Assembly: GCA_018673915.1 (NCBI GenBank)
Contig: JABHBK010000034.1
Span: 61,647-125,646, forward strand
Direction: 5' to 3'
Length of the DNA stretch: 64,000 nucleotides
Origin: Nitrospina sp.
Lineage (GTDB): Bacteria > Nitrospinota > Nitrospinia > Nitrospinales > VA-1
Positions within the stretch are counted from its first letter, which is position 1. The number at the start of each line of letters is the position of its first letter. The notes under the pieces were generated by a model. That model did no database searches. It was not told the DNA's origin and worked only from the letters and a program-made list of their open reading frames with translations. Position numbers and translations under genes: made by a program. This document shows positions 35,450-44,012 of the stretch, in pieces.

Positions 35450-38022
35450 TGAGTACCGTTCCCAAAAAGGCCTGCAATATAAAAATTGACGACAAAGAGG
35501 TTTCCGTTCCTGAGGGCACCGTTATTCTGGAGGCTTGCAACCAGAATGATACCCAGGTCTCCAATCTCTGCTACAACAGGAAATTAAAGCCTTTTGCGGC
35601 TTGCCGGACCTGCATGGTTGAAACGGTGGTCGATGGCAAAAAGGAACTGGTTTATTCTTGTACCCAACCTGTTGCCGACGGCATGGAAGTACGCACCGGG
35701 ACAGAAGAAACAGATCGCTACAATAAAGCCTGCCTTGAGATGCTGTTAGTTGAGCATCCTCTGGATTGCCCCATTTGTGACAAGTCAGGGGTTTGCCCCT
35801 TGCAGGACAATACAGACCTGCTGCAAATGTTCAACGGTCGATTTGAGATTCAGCGGCGTAACGAACCCAGCATTAAAACCAATCCGATTATCGAGTTTTA
35901 CCTCAACCGCTGCATCATGTGCGGGTTGTGCGTTCGCGCTTGTGATGAAATTCAGGGTGTTCAAGCCTTGGACTTTCATAAACGCGGTATGAGCGTAGGC
36001 ATTGGCACAGCCAATGACGAGCCGCTTGACTGCGAATTCTGCGGACAATGCATCACAGTTTGTCCAACAGGTGCCTTGATGGATATGACCTCGGGCGCAA
36101 GGGGTTTGGCAGCAATGTTTACCAACACCCACACAACCTGTAACTACTGTTCATGGGGTTGCACGATCAAGCTGGAAAGCAAAAAAGGACAGGTCATACG
36201 CATTGAAGCAGACGAAGGTTATGATGTTGGCATCAATGAAGGTAACCTTTGCGCCAAAGGGCGTTTGGGACACGGCATCATCCATAACGATCAGCGCATT
36301 GAGTCCCCTCTCATGAATGTAGGGGGAAGCTATAAAGAGGTAACTTGGGAAGAGGCCCTGGAAACCATTGCTGACCGCATGCAAGCAACCGTTAACCGTA
36401 GTGGACCAGACAGCCTTGCCGGTATAGGCTCCGAAAAACTGACCAACGAAGAAGGCTACCTATTCCAGAAATTGTTCCGCGATCGGCTGGGCTCCAATCA
36501 AGTTAACAATCTTGCTAATTTAAGAGCTCCATACCTGAATTCGTTCATACTGGATTGCTATGAAAATGGTATTCCGTCACAGCCCATTACGAAACTGCAG
36601 GAAGCTGATGTGGTGTTGGTTTTCAATTCCGATCTGCCCTCCGAATATCCTGTTGGTGGGAACTCAATCCGGTTCGGTACAATCTTCTCCAACACTGACC
36701 TATTGATCGCCAATCCAAGAAAAGTTGTTTTTGACAGCAATGCAAAAGTCGATGTTCGGATGACTTATAAGCATGGCTCTGATTTGATTGTTGCCTCACG
36801 GTTAGCACGCATCATCATTGATAACAAATTGGTGGATGCGGGGAAAGCACAGAGTGCCATCCCTAACTATAATGAATGGGTACAATCTTTAGATTCTTAT
36901 ACAGCAGAAGCGGTTGAAAAAACCACTGGCCTGCCAGATGATGTTCTTACCCGCGCGGCAGAAAGTTTTGCAAGAGACGCCGACCGCTTCGTTATTGTAG
37001 GAAATGATATTCTGGACACAAACCAGGGAGAAGAGATTCTCAATGCCCTACTCAATCTCTGCACTCTAGTCCAACATGGCAGTACGGGTAGCGTTAGTAT
37101 TTATCCCCCCAGAGAGCATTGCAATTCCCAAGGGGTTAATGATATGGGCTGTACGCCCGAGTTTCTGCCAGGTTATCAGTCAAGCAAAAGCGGTGATGCG
37201 AATGGAGACCTTTTCCAAAACTGTATTGATGGAACTTTAAAATTTCTCTTTATCGCTGGCGAAGATCCTCTGCAGTCTTATTACAAACCGCTATTGGTTA
37301 AAGAAGCTCTGCGAACCGTACCCTTTCTGGTTGTCACCGATGTATTCATGACTGACACAGCTAGAATGGCCGACATCGTTCTTCCCTCTTCAACTTTCGC
37401 GGAAAAGGAAGGCACCTACACCAATATGTCCCGGCACGTGCAACGTGTTGCGCCTGCAGTAATCCCGCAGGGAATGTCCAAACCAGATTTTGACATCTTG
37501 ATTGAAATGGCGTCTGCATTAGGCAAACCTTTCGAAAACACGGATGTCACGGGTGTACAACAGGAAATAGAAAAGGGGACCCCAGCTTACAAGGGGGTTT
37601 TCCCAGGAGATAAATCTGTGCAGTGGAAACTGGATTCAGCAAATACTAATCCTAAGTTTCATATAAATGAGAGCACTGCAGATCAAAATAATGCGTCAGG
37701 AGATTTTCCCTTTACCCTGCAAACAAACAATCATATGTTCCATATCGGAAGCTACAGTCAACACGCAAAAGCTTTGGTCGATATAGGGCCTGAATGTATC
37801 GCGGAGATACACCCTGAGGATGCTAAGAAGTTGGGAGTCTCCACAGGCGATCAGATTGTCGTTGAATCTTCAGCAGGAAAGGTGGAGGTCAAAGTCAAGA
37901 CCAGCAAGGTGACCAGTGTGGGAATGCTTTATATTCCGAAAAACTGGGTCAACGTTCCGGTTAATGCATTGAGAAACGGTGAAGAAGGTTTGATTAACGT
38001 AAAAATTTCCAAAGCTGGTTAA
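35449..38022 (+). CDS. nuoG: NADH-quinone oxidoreductase subunit G
   Basis: The 857-residue protein has the full iron-sulfur chain of NuoG. It has an N-terminal [2Fe-2S] ferredoxin fold (LCYNRKLKPFAACRTC ... YSC), the His-Cys cluster HPLDCPICDKSGVC, and two [4Fe-4S] motifs CIMCGLCVRAC and CEFCGQCITVCPTG. A molybdopterin-oxidoreductase-type part follows, with its own cysteine motif CNYCSWGC and a C-terminal dinucleotide-binding-like domain. It carries electrons from the FMN site to the membrane arm. A formate-dehydrogenase-like alpha subunit has similar domains, but coupling with nuoE and nuoD favours complex I. Confidence 0.85.
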   Translation: MSTVPKKACNIKIDDKEVSVPEGTVILEACNQNDTQVSNLCYNRKLKPFAACRTCMVETVVDGKKELVYSCTQPVADGMEVRTGTEETDRYNKACLEMLLVEHPLDCPICDKSGVCPLQDNTDLLQMFNGRFEIQRRNEPSIKTNPIIEFYLNRCIMCGLCVRACDEIQGVQALDFHKRGMSVGIGTANDEPLDCEFCGQCITVCPTGALMDMTSGARGLAAMFTNTHTTCNYCSWGCTIKLESKKGQVIRIEADEGYDVGINEGNLCAKGRLGHGIIHNDQRIESPLMNVGGSYKEVTWEEALETIADRMQATVNRSGPDSLAGIGSEKLTNEEGYLFQKLFRDRLGSNQVNNLANLRAPYLNSFILDCYENGIPSQPITKLQEADVVLVFNSDLPSEYPVGGNSIRFGTIFSNTDLLIANPRKVVFDSNAKVDVRMTYKHGSDLIVASRLARIIIDNKLVDAGKAQSAIPNYNEWVQSLDSYTAEAVEKTTGLPDDVLTRAAESFARDADRFVIVGNDILDTNQGEEILNALLNLCTLVQHGSTGSVSIYPPREHCNSQGVNDMGCTPEFLPGYQSSKSGDANGDLFQNCIDGTLKFLFIAGEDPLQSYYKPLLVKEALRTVPFLVVTDVFMTDTARMADIVLPSSTFAEKEGTYTNMSRHVQRVAPAVIPQGMSKPDFDILIEMASALGKPFENTDVTGVQQEIEKGTPAYKGVFPGDKSVQWKLDSANTNPKFHINESTADQNNASGDFPFTLQTNNHMFHIGSYSQHAKALVDIGPECIAEIHPEDAKKLGVSTGDQIVVESSAGKVEVKVKTSKVTSVGMLYIPKNWVNVPVNALRNGEEGLINVKISKAG

Positions 38023-38026
38023 CGAA

Positions 38027-39217
38027 ATGGCTGACTTAAAAGAAAATTTACATACCGATCATATGGTCCTGAATATGGGGCCTTCACATCCAGCCACTCA
38101 TGGGACGGTAAAGTTTCTCCTGACCTTGGATGGAGAAACCGTCGTCAATCTGGAAACAGAAATCGGTTATTTGCACCGCGGCTTTGAAAAAATGTGCGAG
38201 AGCGTCACTTACTCGAATGTTTTTCCCTACACAGACCGATTGAATTATTGCTCCGCCATCATGAACAATATAGGCTTTGCCCTGGCTGTAGAAAAGCTCT
38301 GCGACATTAAAATTACCGAGCGCTGTTCTTACATCCGGGTGGTCACCAATGAGCTGGCAAGAATCTCTGACCATTACACCAATATTGCCGCCGCAGCCCT
38401 GGAACTGGGTGCGTTGACCGCTTTTATTTATTTTGTTGAAGCCCGTGAAATTGTCTGGGATTTATTGGAAAAGGTTTGTGGTGCCCGTCTGACCTCTAAT
38501 TACATTCGTATAGGAGGCCTGATGTGTGATTTGCCTCCTGGGTTTGATGAAGATCTGAAAGACGCTTACCCCAAACTCGATTCGCTTTTTGAAGATGTGG
38601 ATAATCTGTTGACAAAGAATCGAATTTTTATTGACCGGATGCAAGACACCGGCCAGATTCCGGTAGAGAGTATCATTTCCTGGGGGTTCACCGGTCCCTG
38701 TCTACGGGCCAGCGGGGTCGATTACGATGTTCGTAAAAACCACCCCTATCTTTGCTACGATAAGATCGACTTTGATATTCCTCTGGGTAAAACCGGCGAC
38801 AACTTCGACCGCTACCTGGTCAGAATGGAAGAAATCAAACAAAGTCTAAGGATCATCAAACAGGCTATGCGTGATATGCCAGATGGCCCGATCAATGTTG
38901 CTAATCCTTATTTGCGAAACCCTTCCAAACCCGATGTCTATTCGCGGATGGAAGAAATGATCGCTCATTTCAAAATTGTTATCGATGGACTCAAACCCCC
39001 TGTTGGTGAAGTTTATTTTCCGACTGAAGCGGCAAACGGGGAACTGGGATTCTATCTCGTCAGTGATGGCACAGGAAAACCCTACAAATGTCGGGTCCGC
39101 CCACCTTCTTTTACCATGACCCAGGCTATGGGAGAAATGTGTAAGGGAGGCATGCTTGCCGACATCATCCCGACCTTTGACATGATCAACATGATCGGCG
39201 GCGAGTGCGACCGATAG
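38027..39217 (+). CDS. nuoD: NADH-quinone oxidoreductase subunit D
   Basis: The 396-residue protein is the 49-kDa subunit that helps form the quinone site. It has the family start LNMGPSHPATHG and continues with EIGYLHRGFEKM, YTDRLNYCSAIMNN, the RIGGLMCDLPPGF segment and RPPSFTMTQAMGEMCKGGM. It ends IGGECDR. It is not fused to NuoC. The ATG is four bases after the nuoG stop. The last 17 coding bases before the stop region recur exactly at 41568-41584, and a weaker copy lies at 39388-39414. Confidence 0.95.
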   Translation: MADLKENLHTDHMVLNMGPSHPATHGTVKFLLTLDGETVVNLETEIGYLHRGFEKMCESVTYSNVFPYTDRLNYCSAIMNNIGFALAVEKLCDIKITERCSYIRVVTNELARISDHYTNIAAAALELGALTAFIYFVEAREIVWDLLEKVCGARLTSNYIRIGGLMCDLPPGFDEDLKDAYPKLDSLFEDVDNLLTKNRIFIDRMQDTGQIPVESIISWGFTGPCLRASGVDYDVRKNHPYLCYDKIDFDIPLGKTGDNFDRYLVRMEEIKQSLRIIKQAMRDMPDGPINVANPYLRNPSKPDVYSRMEEMIAHFKIVIDGLKPPVGEVYFPTEAANGELGFYLVSDGTGKPYKCRVRPPSFTMTQAMGEMCKGGMLADIIPTFDMINMIGGECDR

Positions 39218-39291
39218 AAGCAAAATACTGATCGACCAACCCCCTTAGTTTCAATACCTCACAATCCATGCCAGTTTATTGATCCCCCCCT

Positions 39292-39311
39292 TTGTGTCAG
39301 ACTTGTGTCAG
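39292..39311 (+). repeat. tandem TTGTGTCAG element, copy 1
   Basis: Two TTGTGTCAG units separated by AC occur here and again at 40485-40504 with one mismatch over 20 bases. The two copies flank the orphan hypothetical gene at 39494-40354. Confidence 0.6.
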
Positions 39312-39387
39312 GAATTTAGGGGGTCAAAACCTTGACCTTGGGACTAAAGGTATTGAAAAATAAGCTGGAAAGCCCACGGGCTCTTTG

Positions 39388-39414
39388 ATAATCGGCGGAA
39401 AGTGCGACCTCTAA
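39388..39414 (+). repeat. imperfect echo of the nuoD 3' end
   Basis: Read in frame this stretch encodes IIGGKCDL and a stop, against MIGGECDR and a stop at the true nuoD end. The two match at 21 of 27 bases without gaps, including ATCGGCGG and AGTGCGACC. It looks like a decayed duplicate of the gene end. Confidence 0.5.
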
Positions 39415-39420
39415 CACAGA

Positions 39421-39447
39421 AGGGCCTAACCGAACCGGCTAAGCCCT
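39421..39447 (+). terminator. hairpin downstream of nuoD
   Basis: AGGGCCTAACCG and CGGCTAAGCCCT pair at 10 of 12 positions around an AAC loop and are followed by TTTC. It lies about 200 bases after nuoD and 47 bases before the end of a convergent gene. It could terminate the nuo operon; the T-run is short. Confidence 0.45.
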
Positions 39448-39493
39448 TTCATCCAGAGAACGTCTAAAAAAATTTAGTCGAGTGTGACCGGCA

Positions 39494-40354
39494 TCACACC
39501 TTTGATGCGAAAACAGTACTGCTATTAGGCTGGCTAGCTATTAGTTGAATTGAACGTTGAAACCTGATTCCAGCCGTATTATCACCAAGTTCTCCTCCAA
39601 CATCTGTACCTGTCTTATCAACAGGCACATTACCGTCTTCATTCAGGTCCGGGTGCATATAAACGCTGATGTTGACCACATCATTCTGACTTAAAGTATC
39701 ATGTTCAATAATTCGGTATGAAATATTAACCCATTCGTCCACTGTCAGTTCACGGGCAATCGCACTTCCTTCCAGCCTTAAGCCAAATTCTGATCCTAAA
39801 TTTTTACCCGGCTTCCATTTCCAGTGACCTACAAGTACTCCATCAATCCTTTGGTATATATCAAAGTTTTGGGACTCGGCAAAAAAATCGAAATCATCCT
39901 TAACATAGACAGTGCTTTCGTAGTAGTTTATCTTATACCTCGGAGTTAAAAAAATTTCCTGAACCCTAAAATCCGTAGGTTCATTTTTGCTATCCACTGT
40001 CACCTGTACAAGTTTTCTAAACGGTTTGCCATCTTCAGACACATTATATGTGTGGCTAAACTGGTAGGTTCCTTTCGGCAATAAGTCATCTTGGCCCAAA
40101 ATTTCCAGAGGTTGATCAAATAAAACACCCGGTGGAAGTTTCAGAACATCTGTTTGGCCATCGTCCCAGTAGACTTCAATTCTAGAAGATGACCGAGTCG
40201 TTTCAACCTTTGCCGTGGCAACTACGCTATCGGTTGTTACAAATAGGTCTACAAGGTTGGCCGACACATTGCTGCATAAGGGAGTAGGTACTACAGTGAA
40301 CACACGAGGTTCCTCAGCGCGAGGATTTAATTTAGCGGTCTTTGATAGTTCCAT
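39494..40354 (-). CDS. orphan hypothetical protein, beta-rich
   Basis: I do not recognise this 286-residue protein. It has no signal peptide or membrane helix. The central part has PKD-like or Ig-like strands, as in SRIEVYWDDGQTDVLKLPPG and YQFSHTYNVSEDGKP. The second half has IDGVLVGHWKWKPGKNLG and an acidic DLNEDGNVPVDKTGTDVGG stretch. The start is secure: GGAGG sits eight bases before the ATG on the coding strand. It is bracketed by nuoD-end echoes and TTGTGTCAG repeats, so it appears to be an acquired gene. Confidence 0.6.
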   Translation of the reverse strand: MELSKTAKLNPRAEEPRVFTVVPTPLCSNVSANLVDLFVTTDSVVATAKVETTRSSSRIEVYWDDGQTDVLKLPPGVLFDQPLEILGQDDLLPKGTYQFSHTYNVSEDGKPFRKLVQVTVDSKNEPTDFRVQEIFLTPRYKINYYESTVYVKDDFDFFAESQNFDIYQRIDGVLVGHWKWKPGKNLGSEFGLRLEGSAIARELTVDEWVNISYRIIEHDTLSQNDVVNISVYMHPDLNEDGNVPVDKTGTDVGGELGDNTAGIRFQRSIQLIASQPNSSTVFASKV

Positions 40355-40484
40355 TATGCGTCCTCCAATTGCTGGTTGAAGAGAGGTATCTCTTCAAGAG
40401 TATATCCTAAGTCCAATATATAAAATAGCGGATATTCGAATCCCAATAAATTGAAGGGGTTATGCAGGGAACTTTTCACCTAAC

Positions 40485-40504
40485 TTGTGTCAGGCTTGTG
40501 TCAG
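40485..40504 (+). repeat. tandem TTGTGTCAG element, copy 2
   Basis: This is the second 20-base copy, one mismatch from 39292-39311. Its right unit extends to TTGTGTCAGAG (40496-40506), which has a perfect inverted partner CTCTGACACAA at 41594-41604. Confidence 0.6.
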
Positions 40505-40593
40505 AGGCTTTCGGTGTTTGATCGAAAACCTGAGCCGCGCGGAATTTTTGGATAAAATAAATGAGATAAAAGGCTTTAAATAAGAACTCTTTT

Positions 40594-41430
40594 TCAATCA
40601 CCACTTATATTTTTTCTAGCTGTGACAGAATTGCCAGAAGGATTAAATAATAGTTCGTTAAAATGGAATTTGCTAACTAGCAAGCCCTTCCCCTCTTGTC
40701 CTAATGGGTCTACTTTGAGCCGGTCCAGATACGCTTGCCAGTCAAATCCCTTGCCTTCATCAGTAATGACCCATTCGCAGTAAGGCCCACTTGTTCTAAA
40801 CTCGACATTGACCTCTCGAGAATAGGCGATAGCTTTCTTGGAAGCATCTAATTCTTTTGCATTCGCTAAATTTCCATGTTCAATTGCGTTGTTTAAAAGT
40901 TCCACAAGACCAATTTTCACATCAAGCTGGTCTCTTTTATCTAGATGGTCCTTAGTTGCATCTATCAACCAATAGACCATATTCGGAACTTTTGTAATAT
41001 CACTGTACAGTTTTATAGAAAAGGTAGGTTTGTTGACTTCCTCCTGTTGTTCAAATGATTCAGTGGGTTTTTCGGTTAGGGACGCATACTTTTTAAGTAG
41101 CGGTAACAACTCCTCATGTCGGACAGGTTTTTTGAGGTAGTTATTTGCTCGTAATTCCATTGCTTTAAGGGCATATTCTTCGCAGCCAAATGCGGTTACC
41201 ATTACGACAATAACATCAGGACTGATTTTACGAATTTCTTCTAAAAGCTCCAATCCATTCATTTTGGGCATATTGATATCTGAAAGAACTAAATCGGGGC
41301 TAACTTTCTTAAACTCCTCAAGACCCTGTAAACCATTTTCGGCTGTAAATGTTTCAAACCCCTGGCTTTCGACCGTATCTTTCATAAAATTTCTTGAAGG
41401 AACATCATCTTCAACAATCAATACTTTCAT
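40594..41430 (-). CDS. response regulator with RsbW-type ATPase output
   Basis: The 278-residue protein joins an N-terminal receiver (about 1-118, with VEDD near 6-9, acceptor D in LVLSDINMPKMNG and KKPVRHEE) to a C-terminal HATPase domain of the anti-sigma kinase type. That domain has LVELLNNAIEHGNL (N box), ITDEGKGFDWQ and GKGLLVSKFHFNEL. Such proteins usually sit in partner-switching or phosphatase control circuits. ATG 41430 is chosen because GAGG lies six bases upstream; the frame extends five codons further. No STAS, PP2C or sigma gene is nearby. The gene lies between perfect 11-base inverted repeats. Confidence 0.75.
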   Translation of the reverse strand: MKVLIVEDDVPSRNFMKDTVESQGFETFTAENGLQGLEEFKKVSPDLVLSDINMPKMNGLELLEEIRKISPDVIVVMVTAFGCEEYALKAMELRANNYLKKPVRHEELLPLLKKYASLTEKPTESFEQQEEVNKPTFSIKLYSDITKVPNMVYWLIDATKDHLDKRDQLDVKIGLVELLNNAIEHGNLANAKELDASKKAIAYSREVNVEFRTSGPYCEWVITDEGKGFDWQAYLDRLKVDPLGQEGKGLLVSKFHFNELLFNPSGNSVTARKNISGD

Positions 41431-41567
41431 AATTATCCTCGTCACTAGAATTATTTAATTTTTAATATCATTATATAGCCTTCAACTTTAATATATTGAA
41501 TGTAATTACCATGCGAAGAAAAAAGTCCAAAAAACAAAGTTTTAGGTGAGTCCGTTATCCTCTTGGA

Positions 41568-41604
41568 GGCGGCGAGTGCGACCGTTAAACGGGCTCTGAC
41601 ACAA
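41568..41604 (+). repeat. 17-bp exact copy of nuoD 3' end plus inverted TTGTGTCAGAG
   Basis: GGCGGCGAGTGCGACCG at 41568-41584 is identical to 39197-39213 and reads GGECDR and stop in frame, just as nuoD ends. Six bases after that stop, 41594-41604 is CTCTGACACAA, the perfect inverted partner of 40496-40506. The remainder of 41431-41998 holds no gene that I can support. Confidence 0.65.
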
Positions 41605-41998
41605 ACTTCCCTTCCCCGCAAAAGAATTCAACTTATCTCGGCACACTGTTACCCCCCTCAAAACACATCCCGCTGGACGCAAAAGTTGTTTTTTCTTTCC
41701 AGATAGTCCCGTTTCCCACCGTATAAATTTTTCCACAAAAACCACTGGGCTTTGTAAATACAAATGTGCAAATCACAACATCAAATCATTATAGATCTGT
41801 ATTGTTACTTTGTTAAATAAGGAGTTATATGTATTTACGCTGTTTGGTATGCCTCTTGCTGATATAGGTCTAAGTAAGCTGAGCAGCCCGTAAGCTTTGA
41901 GTATCAAGCCTAACAACTCGTCAGTTTCTAATCTAATTTTGATGCCTGATATTTAGGGCAATTGAGCAATTTATCCAGGCCCATTCTCAAAAGATTTC

Positions 41999-43954
41999 AT
42001 GAATAAAATGAACAATTTAACTTTGGATGCATTATTAAAATCTGTAAATGAAGACTCAAGCGTGAATAGCCTGGTACAGGCCTCACCTGTGTGCCATAAA
42101 ATTTTTGATCCGGATTTCAAACTAAAGTTTATGAGTAAGAGTGGTGTGACCGCCCTTAAGGTTGAAAGTGCCGAGGATTTTTATGGAAAAATTTTTCCTA
42201 CTGATGATGCCCCAAAAGCCACTCGCGATATCGTTAATAAATATATGCATCTCGCCAGTGAGGGAGAAACGAATACAATTGAATATTCTTTTGAAGTAGA
42301 TAAAAAAGTTATTTGGTTTAGAACTACAATCAGTCCATATTTCGATGCTGAGGGTAATCTCATTTATATCACAGCAGATTCTATGGATATCACCAGTAAT
42401 AAAAAAATAGAGGAGACAAATAGAACGTTACTTGAAACCAGTCCCATTTGTCTCAAAGAAATTCATATAAATAATGGCCCAGGCTATACGTTGATGTTTA
42501 TGAGTCAAGCCGGTCAAGAACAACTCGGTATAACCAATATAGAAGAATTTTTGGGGAAACCATATCCTCCAGCTTTCTTTCCAGACAAAGCCAGGACAGC
42601 CTTCACTAAAGCCCTGGACAGCGTTGTTAGTACAGGTGAGTCAGTTCAAGTGGAAAGTGAACTGGTTGATACCCATGGGAAGCCTTTGTGGTACCTTTCG
42701 ACGTTTTCTGTTCTAAGAAAAAATGTAGATAGAGAGGTTATATCCATCACAGGAGCATCACAGAATGTAACGGAGAAGGTGGTGAATCAAACGGCTCTGG
42801 CTAAATCCAAAGAAGAAGCCGAACGGGCAAACGGCGCCAAATCCGAATTTCTTTCCCGAATGAGTCATGAACTTCGCACGCCCATGAATGCTATTCTGGG
42901 TTTCACTCAACTGTTACAGATGGATTCTAAATCTCCCCTGACAGCTCGCCAAAATGAGAATCTGGAATTAATATCCTCGGCAGGGGATCATCTTTTGGCT
43001 CTCATTAATGAAGTACTTGATCTTTCGAAAATCGAATCTGGAAATTTAGATTTAGTAGTCAAACCAATTAATTTAAATGAACTTATGGATAGTGCATTGT
43101 CCTTTGCAAATCCTCTCGCTGATGAGAAAGGGATAATTCTTAAATACAAGAAAAATGAAGGTAAAAACTATTGTGTTGAAGCAGACATGCTTCGGCTACG
43201 GCAAGTCCTGTTAAATTTAATTTCTAATGCTGTCAAATACAATAAGCCCGGCGGCTCTGTAGAGGTTTCTTTTGGTGAACAAGAGGGTGATAAAATACGG
43301 ATAGGCATCAGGGATACCGGACGCGGTATTCCCAGTGATAAAAAAGATAGGATATTTGAACCTTTTGAACGCTTTGATACTGATATAGAGAATATTGAAG
43401 GTACAGGCGTTGGATTAACCATATCCAAACAGCTTGTTGAAATGATGGGCGGAACCATCGGATTTGAAACTGCTTATGGCGAAGGAAGTTTTTTTTATTT
43501 TGATATACCTATTTCAGATAAAACGATTGCACCGTTGGAGACTGAAATACCGCCAGATTTGATTCCTGCTCCTTTGCCCAAACCCCATGATAGAACGGTT
43601 CTTTATATAGATGATACTCCAACCAATTTGCAACTCGTTCAGCAGATCTTATCTCACCGAAAACATATAAAATTATTAACGGCTCCTAGTGCTCGGCTTG
43701 GAATTGAATTAGCTCAGGCGGAGATTCCCGATTTGATATTGATGGATATTCAGATGCCAGAGATGGATGGGCTGGAAGCATTCAAGAGGTTGGAGGATAT
43801 AAAAGAGACTCAGAGCATCCCTGTTATTGCTTTGACTGCGTATGCCATGGATGCAGATATAAAAAAGGCTGCAGAGATAGGTTTCAAAGACTATATATCT
43901 AAGCCCATTGATGTATATAAATTTTTGAATACGATGGACAAGCTCTTAAAATAA
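41999..43954 (+). CDS. hybrid sensor histidine kinase (PAS-PAS-HisKA-HATPase-REC)
   Basis: The 651-residue soluble protein has two PAS-like domains (about 20-135 and 140-265). HisKA follows with FLSRMSHELRTPMNAILGF, then HATPase with NLISNAVKYNKPGG, RDTGRGIPSDKKD and GTGVGLTISKQL. The C-terminal receiver has the acceptor aspartate in LILMDIQMPEMDG and the ISKPID lysine. No transmembrane segment is present, so the signal is internal. No DNA-binding output gene is adjacent. The receiver/ATPase gene on the opposite strand upstream is a possible partner. Confidence 0.85.
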   Translation: MNKMNNLTLDALLKSVNEDSSVNSLVQASPVCHKIFDPDFKLKFMSKSGVTALKVESAEDFYGKIFPTDDAPKATRDIVNKYMHLASEGETNTIEYSFEVDKKVIWFRTTISPYFDAEGNLIYITADSMDITSNKKIEETNRTLLETSPICLKEIHINNGPGYTLMFMSQAGQEQLGITNIEEFLGKPYPPAFFPDKARTAFTKALDSVVSTGESVQVESELVDTHGKPLWYLSTFSVLRKNVDREVISITGASQNVTEKVVNQTALAKSKEEAERANGAKSEFLSRMSHELRTPMNAILGFTQLLQMDSKSPLTARQNENLELISSAGDHLLALINEVLDLSKIESGNLDLVVKPINLNELMDSALSFANPLADEKGIILKYKKNEGKNYCVEADMLRLRQVLLNLISNAVKYNKPGGSVEVSFGEQEGDKIRIGIRDTGRGIPSDKKDRIFEPFERFDTDIENIEGTGVGLTISKQLVEMMGGTIGFETAYGEGSFFYFDIPISDKTIAPLETEIPPDLIPAPLPKPHDRTVLYIDDTPTNLQLVQQILSHRKHIKLLTAPSARLGIELAQAEIPDLILMDIQMPEMDGLEAFKRLEDIKETQSIPVIALTAYAMDADIKKAAEIGFKDYISKPIDVYKFLNTMDKLLK

Positions 43955-44012
43955 AAAGCTTTCTCAACCCAGGACCCACACCCCTCAATGAGCCCACTCT
44001 ACGTAGACCGGG

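Noticed and set aside
41542..41763. 73-residue minus-strand open frame
   Set aside because: It crosses the nuoD echo and the inverted repeat, has no ribosome site and no protein-like pattern.
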